Shown here: in pieces, positions 52,901-61,304 of the stretch
Layout of the letters: each line of letters begins with the position of its first letter
Numbering within the stretch: position 1 is the first letter of the stretch
Source: Burkholderia sp. SRS-W-2-2016
GTDB taxonomy: Bacteria > Pseudomonadota > Gammaproteobacteria > Burkholderiales > Burkholderiaceae
Direction: 5' to 3'
DNA: 64,000 nt
Assembly: GCF_001931485.1 (NCBI RefSeq)
Contig: NZ_MSDV01000023.1
Coordinates: 124,001-188,000, forward strand
Made by a program: the position numbers and the translations under genes
The notes under the pieces: generated by a model
The model's input: the letters and a program-made list of their open reading frames with translations, nothing else
Told to the model about the DNA's origin: nothing
The model's database searches: none

Positions 52901-53504
52901 GTCTCCGTCCATATGGTTTTTTTCAGCCCCGTTGCCGTTAGACGTTTCTCGAGGACGAGCGGGGGCCTGATACGCGATGCCGGCTTGAACCGGTCGGCGT
53001 ACGTTTTCTGTAGAAGGCCAGGGGAAATGCGGATGCGTGGCGTGGTGCGCCGGATTGACTGGGGTGGGCTGTCTCCGTCGGTAATTTATTTGTGTGAGAC
53101 AGATGGTATGGGATGGTCGCGCGGGCGCCTTTACACAAAAGTTAGATTCGCTGGCATTTTTTTAATCCGCGGGTGCGCAGTTGCAATGCGAAAAATAAGC
53201 GGGCCTATTCGCGCATTAAATTTAGGCCTACGTATGTATAAAGAGAATTCGGCCCACGCGCCGAAATGATCGGAAAAATTCCCGGTTTCCGTGAGCGCTT
53301 CGACGGTGCTAGGATGATGCGCCGAAGCCGGGGCGGCTTACGCGATGATCAGGGTAATTACCTGCCCCGGCTCCAACCATCAAAAGTACTGAATGCCGGG
53401 CATCGCCGCGAGTAGGCCGCGGCCCGGCAGCCGTCGATGTTCCGCGGCGGCGCGTGCTGGCCAGCAGCGTCGCGAGCGGAAACGAACGGCCGTAAGGAGA
53501 CTGT
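52901..53504. promoter_or_regulatory. Divergent control region between barrel and AraC genes
   Basis: 604 bases without a supported gene. It holds the conserved element at 53107-53163 facing the barrel gene, leaving a possible ~200-base leader before that gene, and the promoter of the AraC gene on the right. The stretch around 53130-53250 is markedly AT-rich compared with its surroundings. Confidence 0.55.
53107..53163 (-). promoter_or_regulatory. Second copy of the aromatic-regulon element
   Basis: Read leftward from 53163 it runs AAAAAAA, TGCCA, GAATCTA, TTTTGTGTA, CGCCCG, TCCCATA. The same six blocks occur at 39449-39506 with one single-base difference in spacing. It lies 207 bases before the barrel gene start. 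The AraC regulator encoded on the other side is the natural candidate to bind it. Confidence 0.65.
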
Positions 53505-54425
53505 ATGACACTCAGCGCCGCGGCAAAGCAGCAGCCCAGAGCCGCCCGGAAAGAGAAGCGGACCACCGTGCCGAAGGTTCGTTTATACGTGGAGCGGCCG
53601 GAAGAAAAGCACTGGTTCGTGAACGTCGGCCACGTGACCGATCGCGGCCGCTGGCGCACCGAGCCGCACGCGCATCCGGCCTACGGTCAGGGGATTTTCG
53701 TGCGCAGCGGGCGCGGTGTGATGAATCTGGAAGGCAGCAGCGTGCCGTTCGAAGGGCCGTGCGCGTTGCTGCTGCCGACCGAATGCGTGCATGGGCTCGA
53801 CTACGAAGTCGACGTCGACCGCTGGGTCGTGACGATCGAAGTTGCGTATCTGACCCAGGTGAACGCGAAGCTGCGCGAGTTCATCGCGCTGTGGGAAGCG
53901 CCTCGGGTGATTCCGCTGGCGGATTCGCCGGCGGCGGGCATGGAGTTCTACAGCCTGATCAATAGCCTGAAGCAGGAGGCCGAATCCGATGCGATCGGCC
54001 ACGTGGTCGGCACCGAAGCGCTGCTGACCATGCTGCTGCTGAAGCTCGCGCGCGAAACGCCGCTCGAACAGCCGGCGAGCGAAAACACCACGCGCAACGA
54101 TATGCGCCAGGTGGATCGCTTTCGCAAGCTGATCGACGAGCACTACCGCGAAAATCTGACGCTGCAGGATTACGCGTCGATGATGGCCGTGTCGCTGGTG
54201 CAATTGCGCGCGGCGTGCGCGTCGGCGGCCGAGCAGAGTCCGACCAAGATGATTCACGCGCGCATCATCACCGAGGCGAAGCGCAATCTGATTTTCGGCG
54301 ATATGTCGGTCGAGCAGATCGCGTTCGGACTCGGCTTCGCGGATGCCGCTTATTTCACGCGCTTTTTCCGCCGCGAAGTCGGCCAGGCGCCGAGCCAGTT
54401 TCGCGTCGCCGCGCGTCAGCAATAA
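53505..54425 (+). CDS. AraC-family regulator, probable activator of the aromatic regulon
   Basis: 306 residues with a strong ribosome site (TAAGGAGA). The N-terminal cupin-like effector domain includes PHAHPAYGQGIFVRSGRGVMNLEG. The C-terminal double helix-turn-helix spans about 200-300 (LTLQDYASMMAVSLVQLRAAC and VEQIAFGLGFADAAYFTRFFRREVGQAPSQFR). The layout resembles PobR/HpaA-type regulators of aromatic acid catabolism. It is divergent from the barrel gene, next to one copy of the repeated control element. Confidence 0.88.
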   Translation: MTLSAAAKQQPRAARKEKRTTVPKVRLYVERPEEKHWFVNVGHVTDRGRWRTEPHAHPAYGQGIFVRSGRGVMNLEGSSVPFEGPCALLLPTECVHGLDYEVDVDRWVVTIEVAYLTQVNAKLREFIALWEAPRVIPLADSPAAGMEFYSLINSLKQEAESDAIGHVVGTEALLTMLLLKLARETPLEQPASENTTRNDMRQVDRFRKLIDEHYRENLTLQDYASMMAVSLVQLRAACASAAEQSPTKMIHARIITEAKRNLIFGDMSVEQIAFGLGFADAAYFTRFFRREVGQAPSQFRVAARQQ

Positions 54426-54524
54426 ATCCAGGCGAAGCGTTTTTTTGTGCAAGGACGCCGGCTGGCGATTCGGCTACGCTTGGCCGGATCGCTCACCTTG
54501 CCTGCGTCTTTACGTTCATCGAAT

Positions 54525-55703
54525 ATGACCCGGTTGTTCCAGAAAAATCGCGTCGCGCGTCGTGCGCTGACGGCGGCGGGTGCCGCATTGACGTTGTCGG
54601 TCGGCAGCTTCGCCGCGCCATTGATGGCCGCCGCTTTGGCGCCGGCTCCGCATACAGAACTGGTCTACGTCGGCACGCTGCAAAAGCAGATCGGCGCGCT
54701 GCGCCTCGATACGTCGAGCGGCGCTCTGACTGCAATCGGCCCCGTTGCCAGCGGGCCGAAATCGACGTGGGTCAGCGCATCGCCGACACTGCCGGTCCTC
54801 TATGCGGTCGACGACGACAGCACGAAAGAAGGCAGCATCACCGCATATGCGGTCGATCGCGATAACGGCTCGCTCGGCAAAATCAATTCGGTTCTTACCG
54901 GCGGGCGCGGGACTACTTTTCTGCGAGTCGATCCGCGCTCGGCGACCGTGTTCGGCGCGAACTACAACAGCGGGTCGGTATCGAGTGTCGCGATCAATCC
55001 GGACGGCAGTGTCGGTGCGCTCGTATCGACAATCGAAGAAACCGGCTCGGGCCCGAATCGCCGCCAGGCGAGCGCGCATGCGCACGCTGTGGCGATCGAT
55101 CCGTCCGGCCGCTATGCGCTCGTCCCCGATCTGGGCGCGGACCGCGTGTTCGTCTATCGCTTCGATCGCGCGACGCATGCGCTAGCGCAGGACGACACCA
55201 CGCGCGCGCACAGCTACGTGGCGCCGCCGGGCAGCGGGCCGCGTCATCTCGAGTTCGGCGCGAACGGCCAGTTCGTTTATCTGCTGACCGAGTTGAGCGC
55301 GGAAGTGATCGTGTTTCGTTGGGATGCCGCGCAAGGCACGCTCACGCAGGTGCAGTCGCTGCCGATCAGCAGCGATGGATTCGCAGGCGTGAAAAGCGGC
55401 GCCGAAATCGCGCTCAGTCACGACGGGCGTTTCGTGTATGTCGAGAATCGCGGCGAAAATTCGCTGGTCGTGTATCGGGTGAATCCGCACACCGGCGAAC
55501 TCTCGTTGTTGCAGCGGGTGTCGTCGGGCGGCGAGAAGCCGTGGGGTTTCGGCATCGATGCGACGGGCAAATGGCTGCTGGTCGCCAATCAGCGCAGCGG
55601 CAAGGTGACCGTATTCGGTATCGATACCGAGTCGGGCACGCTGTCCGATACCGGCCAGGCCGCCGAGCTTGCCGATCCCACCAGCATCGCGTTCGTGCAG
55701 TAG
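54525..55703 (+). CDS. Lactonase-family seven-bladed propeller, exported
   Basis: 392 residues from the ATG at 54525. A signal peptide (RRALTAAGAALTLSVGSFAAPLMAAA) is followed by a 6-phosphogluconolactonase/YkgB-type propeller (ELVYVGTLQKQIGALRLDTSSGALT; AHAVAIDPSGRYALVPDLGADRVFVYRFD; GPRHLEFGANGQFVYLLTEL). The signal implies a periplasmic lactonase rather than a pentose-phosphate enzyme. It could hydrolyse a muconolactone-like or sugar lactone. It is convergent with the sulfonate ABC operon. Confidence 0.82.
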   Translation: MTRLFQKNRVARRALTAAGAALTLSVGSFAAPLMAAALAPAPHTELVYVGTLQKQIGALRLDTSSGALTAIGPVASGPKSTWVSASPTLPVLYAVDDDSTKEGSITAYAVDRDNGSLGKINSVLTGGRGTTFLRVDPRSATVFGANYNSGSVSSVAINPDGSVGALVSTIEETGSGPNRRQASAHAHAVAIDPSGRYALVPDLGADRVFVYRFDRATHALAQDDTTRAHSYVAPPGSGPRHLEFGANGQFVYLLTELSAEVIVFRWDAAQGTLTQVQSLPISSDGFAGVKSGAEIALSHDGRFVYVENRGENSLVVYRVNPHTGELSLLQRVSSGGEKPWGFGIDATGKWLLVANQRSGKVTVFGIDTESGTLSDTGQAAELADPTSIAFVQ

Positions 55704-55715
55704 CGTGCGCGCTAC
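55700..55715. terminator. Small hairpin between convergent genes
   Basis: GTAGCG-TGCG-CGCTAC, a perfect 6-bp stem that overlaps the stop of the lactonase gene and ends two bases before the stop of the ABC ATPase gene. Its placement between convergent stops suggests a shared weak terminator. Confidence 0.4.
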
Positions 55716-55717
55716 AC

Positions 55718-56458
55718 CTATTGCATTTCGAGCAGCACGTCGCGCAGTGCATCCAGCGATACGTCGCGCGGATTTCTCGGCCGCTGCAATGTGATCGGCA
55801 GTTCTCGCGCAATCCGGCTGGGCCCGTCCGTGCCCGCCGGCGATAGCAGCAGAACGCGATCGGACAGCGCAAGCGCTTCGTCCAGATCGTGCGTGACCAG
55901 CAGTACTGTCGTGCCGCGTGCCTGCTTCAGCGTGAGTAGCAACTGCTGCAGGCGCGCGCGCGTGAGCGCGTCGACCGCGCTGAACGGTTCGTCGAGTAGC
56001 AGCAGATCGGGTTCGGTGAATAAGCCGCGGGCCAGCGCGACGCGCTGCGCCATGCCGCCGGACAGCTGCTTCGGCAGCGCATCGTGCACGCCCGCGAGAC
56101 CGACTTCGGCGAGCAGCGCGGCGACGCGCGGATCATTACCCGCGCGCGGGCCGGCGGCGAATGCGATGTTATCGGCGACGCTGAGCCACGGCAGCAGGCG
56201 CGGTTCCTGAAAAATCATGCCGACGCGCGGCGACGGTTCGCGCAGCGGCTCGCGCTCGAACAGTACGCTGCCTTGCGCGTCGTGATCGAGACCGGCCAGC
56301 GCGCGTAGCAATGTGCTCTTGCCGCATCCGCTCGGACCGACGAGGCTGACGATCTCGCCGCGTGCGAGCGTGAAGGAGACCTGATCGAAAATCTTGCGGC
56401 CTGCGAAGCGTCGCGATAGTGCGCGCACTTCGAGTAGCGGGGCGAGTGCCTGATTCAT
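55718..56458 (-). CDS. ssuB: Sulfonate-type ABC transporter ATPase
   Basis: 246 residues from the ATG at 56458; the open frame extends to 57352 but that part is antisense-like noise over the permease gene. Walker A is GPSGCGKST, the signature is LSGGMAQRVALARGL, Walker B is LLLLDEPFSAVD, and the H-loop is LVTHDLDEAL. Its start overlaps the permease stop (ATGA). It belongs to the SsuB/TauB group and would energise the importer encoded upstream. Confidence 0.87.
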   Translation of the reverse strand: MNQALAPLLEVRALSRRFAGRKIFDQVSFTLARGEIVSLVGPSGCGKSTLLRALAGLDHDAQGSVLFEREPLREPSPRVGMIFQEPRLLPWLSVADNIAFAAGPRAGNDPRVAALLAEVGLAGVHDALPKQLSGGMAQRVALARGLFTEPDLLLLDEPFSAVDALTRARLQQLLLTLKQARGTTVLLVTHDLDEALALSDRVLLLSPAGTDGPSRIARELPITLQRPRNPRDVSLDALRDVLLEMQ

Positions 56459-57321
56459 CGCGCGCCTCCCGGTGCTTCGTGCGCATCGCGCCACGACAAC
56501 ACGCGTATTTCCAGTGCTTTCAGCATACCGTCGCTCAGTTTGCCGAGCAGCGCGAGCAGCAGAATCGCACCGAACACCAGATCGGGGCGGCCGGTTTCGC
56601 GGCCGTCGCTGAGCAGATAGCCGAGTCCGCGGGTCGCCGCGATCAGTTCGGCGGCCACCATGAACATCCATGCGAGGCTCAAGCCGGTACGTAAGCCTGT
56701 GAAAATCTGCGGCATCGATGCCGGCAGCAGAATGCGGGTGAACAGCACGCGCCGGCTCAAGCGATTCAATTGGCCGAATTCGATCAGCTTGCGATCGACG
56801 CCACGGATGCCGGCGACCACCGCGAGTTGCACCGGAAAGAACGCGCCGATCGCAATCAGCGTGATTTTCGGCGCTTCGTCGATGCCCATCCACAGCAGCA
56901 GAATCGGCACCCACGCGAGCGACGGAATTGCGCGCAAGGCCTGAAATGCGGGGTCGAGCAATGCATCGATGCGCCGGCTCAAACCCATTGCCGCGCCGAT
57001 CAGCACCGCAAACACCGCGCCGAGCGCGAAGCCGGCATACACGCGCAGCACGCTCGCGCCGATATGACGGGCGAGGCGCGCGGCGCCGAGGTCCCACAGC
57101 GTTTGCGCGATCGAACTGGGGGCGGGCACCAGATGCGCGGGCAGCACTGACGCGCGCACCAGTGCTTCGATTGCCGCGAGAAACACGAACGGCAGCGCGA
57201 GGCCCGCATAGCGCCAGCGTCGCAATGGATCGCGCGTGAGTTGGGCACGTGCACTTGCATTGCACGCGGTGCATTCGTCGGCGTGGCCGAGGCGGGCGAG
57301 GGCTTCTTTTGCGACTGTCAT
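56455..57321 (-). CDS. ssuC: Sulfonate-type ABC transporter permease
   Basis: 288 residues from the ATG at 57321; the frame could extend to 57429, but that would overlap the binding-protein gene and lacks family resemblance. About six transmembrane helices. The ATPase-contact motif is VDRKLIEFGQLNRLSRRVLFTRILLPAS, a variant of the SsuC/TauC motif. An unusual Cys-containing N-terminus (ECTACNASA) precedes the first helix. Middle gene of the leftward ssu-like operon. Confidence 0.85.
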   Translation of the reverse strand: MTVAKEALARLGHADECTACNASARAQLTRDPLRRWRYAGLALPFVFLAAIEALVRASVLPAHLVPAPSSIAQTLWDLGAARLARHIGASVLRVYAGFALGAVFAVLIGAAMGLSRRIDALLDPAFQALRAIPSLAWVPILLLWMGIDEAPKITLIAIGAFFPVQLAVVAGIRGVDRKLIEFGQLNRLSRRVLFTRILLPASMPQIFTGLRTGLSLAWMFMVAAELIAATRGLGYLLSDGRETGRPDLVFGAILLLALLGKLSDGMLKALEIRVLSWRDAHEAPGGAR

Positions 57322-57333
57322 GATTTGACGGAA

Positions 57334-57358
57334 ACCCGCGTGGCAACAGCACGCGGGT
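57334..57358 (-). other. Intercistronic hairpin after the binding-protein gene
   Basis: ACCCGCGTG and CACGCGGGT form a perfect 9-bp stem with a 7-base loop, in the 52-base gap between the binding-protein stop (57374) and the permease start. Such elements stabilise the upstream message and raise the binding protein above the membrane subunits. Confidence 0.6.
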
Positions 57359-57373
57359 ATTCGATTCAATGCG

Positions 57374-58414
57374 TTATTGCGCGCTGCCGGTGTTATTCGC
57401 GCTAGCCGTCGCGAGTGCCGCGCCGGCAATGCGCGGGTCGATCAGCGCATCGATGATCTGGTTCAGATTGGTGCCGCTCTTCACCAGTTGCTCGTCGACC
57501 AGAATCGGCGCGGCGGCCTTCAGCGCGGCGATCTGCCGTGGGCCCGGCTGCGGCTGGCTGAAATCGTTGCGGCTCAATTGCAGCTTCGCGACCGGCAGCG
57601 ATACCTTCGATTCTTCCGCGACGATCTTCGCGGTGTCGTCCGGGTGCGCGGCGATCCACACGCGGGCTTTTTCGTAAACCTTCAGCACGCGCGTGAGCGC
57701 TTCCGGATGCTCGCGAATAAAGTCTTCGCGCGCGTTCAGAAAGCCCCAGGTATTGAAGTCGACATTGCGGTATAGAAGGCGCGCGCCGTCGTCGATCTGC
57801 GCGGCTGCCATATGCGGATCGAGACCGGCCCATGCGTCGACCTGGCCATTGGCGAGCGCGACGCGGCCATCCGGGTGTTGCAGATTGACGATCTCGACGT
57901 CGTCGCGCGACAGGCCTGCCGTGTGCAACGCGCGCAGCGTGAACAGGAACGGATCGGTGCCCTTGGTCGCGGCGATCTTCTTGCCTTTCAGATCGGCGAG
58001 ACTTTTGAACGGTGAATCCTTGCGCACGACCAGCGCGGTCCATTCCGGGCGCGAGAAGATATATACAGCGCGAATCGGATTGCCGTTCGCCTTGCCGAGT
58101 ACTGCCGCGAGTCCCGCGGTCGAACCGATGTCGATCGCGCCGCTATTCAGGTATTCGAGCGCGCGATTGCTGCCGAGACTCAGTATCCATTTGACCTGGG
58201 TGTGGTCGGCGGCGAACTCCTGTTCGAGCCAGCCGTTGCGTTTGATCACCAGGCTTTCCGGCGAGTAGTACGCGTAGTCGAGTTTCAGTTCGCCGAGCGG
58301 CGCGGCGTGCGCATTGCCGGCCAGGCAGAATGCGAATGCGGCCGCTGATGCCGCCGCTGCCGCTTTCAGCAGACGACGCCGAGTGAAGAATGCCAGGCCC
58401 CGGGCGAGTGACAT
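57374..58414 (-). CDS. ssuA: Sulfonate-type ABC transporter substrate-binding protein
   Basis: 346 residues. The signal peptide has RRRLLKAAAAASAAAF, close to a twin-arginine motif, ending in NAHA (about residue 37). The mature domain is the SsuA/NMT1-like fold (LDYAYYSPESLVIKRNGWLEQ, GSNRALEYLNSGAIDIGSTAGLAA, VRKDSPFKSLADLKGKKIA). It should bind an aliphatic or aromatic sulfonate. First gene of the leftward operon; one copy of the 66-bp repeat ends 57 bases upstream. Confidence 0.85.
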   Translation of the reverse strand: MSLARGLAFFTRRRLLKAAAAASAAAFAFCLAGNAHAAPLGELKLDYAYYSPESLVIKRNGWLEQEFAADHTQVKWILSLGSNRALEYLNSGAIDIGSTAGLAAVLGKANGNPIRAVYIFSRPEWTALVVRKDSPFKSLADLKGKKIAATKGTDPFLFTLRALHTAGLSRDDVEIVNLQHPDGRVALANGQVDAWAGLDPHMAAAQIDDGARLLYRNVDFNTWGFLNAREDFIREHPEALTRVLKVYEKARVWIAAHPDDTAKIVAEESKVSLPVAKLQLSRNDFSQPQPGPRQIAALKAAAPILVDEQLVKSGTNLNQIIDALIDPRIAGAALATASANNTGSAQ

Positions 58415-58470
58415 CGGTTGTCCTTATGGTTGCGTGTGATCGGACTCCGAATGTAGCGGATGCTTGCGCA

Positions 58471-58536
58471 CCGGCTAACCAATTAAAGTTCAGAATCAAA
58501 GCAGTTTTGGCGCTTTGCGGTTCGGGCCGCGAGCGG
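58471..58536. repeat. 66-bp direct repeat, left copy
   Basis: Identical over 66 bases to 59322-59387, in the same orientation, from CCGGCTAACC to GAGCGG. It sits in the ssuA upstream region and to the left of vapBC. The flanks share weaker similarity (GTAGCGGA) a little further left. Confidence 0.92.
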
Positions 58537-58556
58537 ATCTTTGTACACACGCCGGA

Positions 58557-58602
58557 TTTACTTTGCGCACGGATTGATCTATAGTACATCCAGCGTACAC
58601 AC
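58557..58602 (+). promoter_or_regulatory. vapBC promoter with GTAC operator repeats
   Basis: A -35-like TTTACT (58557-58562) and -10 TATAGT (58580-58585) are spaced by 17 bases. GTAC-N7-GTAC (58584-58598) overlaps the -10, and GTACACAC occurs at 58543-58550 and again at 58595-58602. VapB or the VapBC complex normally represses its own promoter, and these are the likely binding sites. Confidence 0.55.
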
Positions 58603-58615
58603 ATTTGGGGGCGCT

Positions 58616-58852
58616 ATGCAAACCACCCGCGTATTCAGGAACGGCAACAGTCAGGCCGTCCGCATTCCTGCCGATCTGGCTTATGAGCGCAGCGACGTCG
58701 AACTCGAAATCGAGCGTATAGGGGATGAAATCCGCATTCGTCCGGTGCGCCGTCCGCTCGCGGGCGTGCTGAAGAAGTTCGCGAAATTCGGGCCGGACTT
58801 CATGCAGGAAGGGCGCGGTGACCAGGATCAGGCCGAGCGCGAGGGCCTGTGA
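58616..58852 (+). CDS. vapB: VapB-type antitoxin (AbrB fold)
   Basis: 78 residues. The N-terminal swapped-hairpin DNA-binding fold is evident in TTRVFRNGNSQAVRIPADL, and the C-terminal part (GVLKKFAKFGPDFMQEGR) is the flexible toxin-binding tail. It neutralises VapC and represses the operon. Its TGA overlaps the vapC ATG (ATGA-type coupling at 58850-58854). A promoter with GTAC repeats lies just upstream. Confidence 0.88.
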   Translation: MQTTRVFRNGNSQAVRIPADLAYERSDVELEIERIGDEIRIRPVRRPLAGVLKKFAKFGPDFMQEGRGDQDQAEREGL

Positions 58853-59265
58853 TGCCGCGCTTCATGCTCGATACCAACATCTGCATCTATCTGATGAAAA
58901 ACCAGCCGGAGCAGGTAGCGCAACGATTCGCACAGTGCTATGTCGGGGACGTGGTCATTTCGGCTGTGACCTATGCAGAACTCGAATACGGCGTTGCGGT
59001 GTGTGAGCACAAGGCGCGCGAACGCCGCAATCTGGCGGCCTTGATCGAGGACATACCCGTCGTGCCGTTCGATACGGCCGCCGCGCGTGCCCATGGTCCG
59101 GTGCGCGAAGCGACGCGGGAGCGCAAGAAGGATGCGCTCGACAAGCTCATCGCCGCACACGCGATTTCGTTGGGCGTCATACTCGTCACCAACAACGAAC
59201 GCGACTTCGCTGCCTATCCCGGCATTAAGCTCGAAAACTGGCTGAAAGACGAGAGCGGGCAATAA
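58852..59265 (+). CDS. vapC: VapC-type PIN-domain toxin ribonuclease
   Basis: 137 residues. The PIN acidic residues are present: Asp7 in FMLDTN, Glu43 in TYAELEYG, Asp97 in DALDKLIAAHA and Asp118 in NNERDFA. VapC toxins cut specific RNAs, often initiator tRNA or rRNA. It is coupled to vapB. The pair lies between two identical 66-bp repeats, which suggests it arrived or can leave as a unit. Confidence 0.9.
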   Translation: MPRFMLDTNICIYLMKNQPEQVAQRFAQCYVGDVVISAVTYAELEYGVAVCEHKARERRNLAALIEDIPVVPFDTAAARAHGPVREATRERKKDALDKLIAAHAISLGVILVTNNERDFAAYPGIKLENWLKDESGQ

Positions 59266-59321
59266 CGGACGACATTCGCGAGATGTGAGCCGGTGACTTG
59301 AGCGTAGCGGAAATTCGCCCG

Positions 59322-59387
59322 CCGGCTAACCAATTAAAGTTCAGAATCAAAGCAGTTTTGGCGCTTTGCGGTTCGGGCCGCGAGCGG
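59322..59387. repeat. 66-bp direct repeat, right copy
   Basis: Identical to 58471-58536. It lies 66 bases upstream of the deacylase start, so it occupies the promoter region of that gene, as the left copy does for ssuA. If one copy is ancestral, the original layout was a shared ssuA/deacylase control region that vapBC now splits. Confidence 0.92.
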
Positions 59388-59453
59388 GTAGTAGTGGGGG
59401 AGTACGGCGCACCCGGTCGGCAGACAGGGCCGTCAATTTCCGTGGACCACCTA

Positions 59454-60479
59454 ATGAACCGAACCGCCACTTCAATCCACCCCAACCCCATCCGCTGCGA
59501 AATCGACCTCGACGCGCCCGGTAAACATGCCGGCTATCTGCGCCTGCCGCACTCGGTGCATCGTTCCGCATATGGCTGGCTGCCGATCCCGATCGCGTCG
59601 ATCCGCAACGGCGCGGGGCCGGTCGTGCTGGTGATGGCCGGCAATCACGGCGACGAATACGAAGGCCAGATCCTCGTGTCGCAATTGATCCGCGAAATCG
59701 ATCCGGCCACTGTGTCCGGCCAGCTGATTCTTTTGCCGATGGCCAATGCGCCGGCCGCCGAGGCCGGTTTGCGCACGTCGCCGCTCGACGGCGGCAATCT
59801 CAATCGCGAGTTTCCCGGCGACCCGCAAGGCACGCCGACCCAGGTGATTGCCGATTACATCGAGCACCGGCTACTGGCGCGCGCGGACTATCTGCTCGAT
59901 CTGCATTCGGGCGGCAGTTCGCTGCTCTATCGCGGCAACAATATGCTTGCAATCGAGCCGCGCGACGACGAAGAGAAGCGGCGACTGCAATACGCATTGC
60001 GTGCATTCGGCTTGCCGAACGCATTTCTGCACGCGGAGAATCCGGTGCACGCGGCGAGCGCCGCGCGCCGGCAAGGAGCGTTGTCGATCACGGCCGAATT
60101 GGGCGGCGCCGGCACCGTCGATGCAATGCTGCTGCGCGAGGCACGCCACGGCCTGCTGCATTTTCTCGGCGCGATCGAGCTATTGCACGGTCCGCTCGTG
60201 CCGGCTGCGCCGCCGGCCCAGACGCGTTTTCTGCGTGTGGCCGGCGCGCGTCACTACGTGTATGCATACGACAATGGCCTGTTCGAGCCGCTGGTCGAAC
60301 TCGGCGAACGGGTCGTCGAAGGACAGCCGGCCGCGCGCATTCATTTTCCCGACACGCCGTTAAAGGAACCGGTGACCTGTGTATTCCAGAGCGCGGGCGA
60401 AGTAGTCTGCAAGCGCGTGCCCGCGCTAGTCAGACGCGGCGACTGTCTATTCCACCTCGCCGAAGAAGTGACCGGCTAA
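59454..60479 (+). CDS. Succinylglutamate desuccinylase/aspartoacylase family deacylase
   Basis: 341 residues from the ATG at 59454. Zinc-binding motifs of the M14-like family are present: GNHGDEYEGQ near residue 64 and LLDLHSGG near 147, plus LNREFPGD. C-terminal beta-domain sequence FEPLVELGERVVEGQ follows. Members include DoeB-type N-alpha-acetyl-diaminobutyrate deacetylases and aspartoacylases. The substrate is probably an N-acylated amino acid; a GNAT gene and an amino-acid binding protein lie nearby. Confidence 0.82.
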   Translation: MNRTATSIHPNPIRCEIDLDAPGKHAGYLRLPHSVHRSAYGWLPIPIASIRNGAGPVVLVMAGNHGDEYEGQILVSQLIREIDPATVSGQLILLPMANAPAAEAGLRTSPLDGGNLNREFPGDPQGTPTQVIADYIEHRLLARADYLLDLHSGGSSLLYRGNNMLAIEPRDDEEKRRLQYALRAFGLPNAFLHAENPVHAASAARRQGALSITAELGGAGTVDAMLLREARHGLLHFLGAIELLHGPLVPAAPPAQTRFLRVAGARHYVYAYDNGLFEPLVELGERVVEGQPAARIHFPDTPLKEPVTCVFQSAGEVVCKRVPALVRRGDCLFHLAEEVTG

Positions 60480-60713
60480 AGAGTGCAATGCGGCGCGCAT
60501 CGCGCATCGAGCAGGCACTGCGCGCAGCCGTTCGTTACGGCATCCATCACGGCATCACATCGCCATTCGAAGCCGCTATTACAGCGCTTTTCACGGCGAT
60601 CGCAGCCGATCTCGATACCAGATAAACATAGCGAAATTGGTTCGTTAGCCGCAACGAGGCCGCACGCTATCGTATGAGCTCCTGAATATCCGCCGACTTC
60701 GAGTCGATCGTTC

Positions 60714-61265
60714 ATGAGCACTATCGTCGTTGACACCACGCCGCACGATCCGCGCGCGAAACCGCTACTCGATGCGCTGCTGTTCGAATACGCGAGCCGC
60801 TACGAGGCGTACCGCAAGGATGGCGGCGCGGCCGCCGCGCAGGAAATGGCGCGCTATCCGGCCGAGCTGTTCGCGCCGCCGCATGGCGCGTTCGTGCTGC
60901 TGATCCGCGACGGCGAGACGGTCGGCGGCGGCGCGTTCAAGCGCTACGACGCGCGCACGGCCGAACTCAAACGCATCTGGACGCGCGACGATCTGCGTCG
61001 CCAGGGTCTCGCCCGCCAGGTCGTGGAGGCGCTCGAAGCGCGCGCGCTCGCGCAGGGCTACACCCGCATCTATCTGACTACCGGCTTCAAACAGCCTGAA
61101 GCGTGGGCGCTTTACGAGCGCACCGGTTACGCGACGCTATTCGATCCCGCGTTGCCGCCGGAAGTACACGTGCATCTGCGTTACGGCAAGGATCTGCTCG
61201 CGCCGCAGCGGATCGACACGCTCGACGATCTGCGCGCGCAAGACGCGGCGCTGACGGCGCGCTAG
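60714..61265 (+). CDS. GNAT-family N-acetyltransferase
   Basis: 183 residues. The acetyl-CoA-binding motif appears as IWTRDDLRRQGLARQVVEALEARA, within TAELKRIWTRDDLRRQG (motif A) and YTRIYLTTGFKQPEAWALYERTGY (motif B). Substrate unknown; proximity to a deacylase of N-acyl amino acids and a polar-solute binding protein suggests a small amine. 39 bases separate it from the binding-protein gene on the same strand. Confidence 0.82.
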   Translation: MSTIVVDTTPHDPRAKPLLDALLFEYASRYEAYRKDGGAAAAQEMARYPAELFAPPHGAFVLLIRDGETVGGGAFKRYDARTAELKRIWTRDDLRRQGLARQVVEALEARALAQGYTRIYLTTGFKQPEAWALYERTGYATLFDPALPPEVHVHLRYGKDLLAPQRIDTLDDLRAQDAALTAR

Positions 61266-61304
61266 AGATTCATTCCTCTCTTCCCACACTACAACGGACA
61301 AAAC

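Noticed and set aside
56459..57352. N-terminal extension of the ssuB-like ATPase, suggesting a permease-ATPase fusion
   Set aside because: The extension is out of frame with the real permease gene and is Arg/Ala-rich; the ATG at 56458 gives a normal-length ATPase.
58471..59387. vapBC as part of an insertion sequence or composite transposon
   Set aside because: The flanking 66-bp repeats are direct, have no terminal inverted repeats, and no transposase is present.
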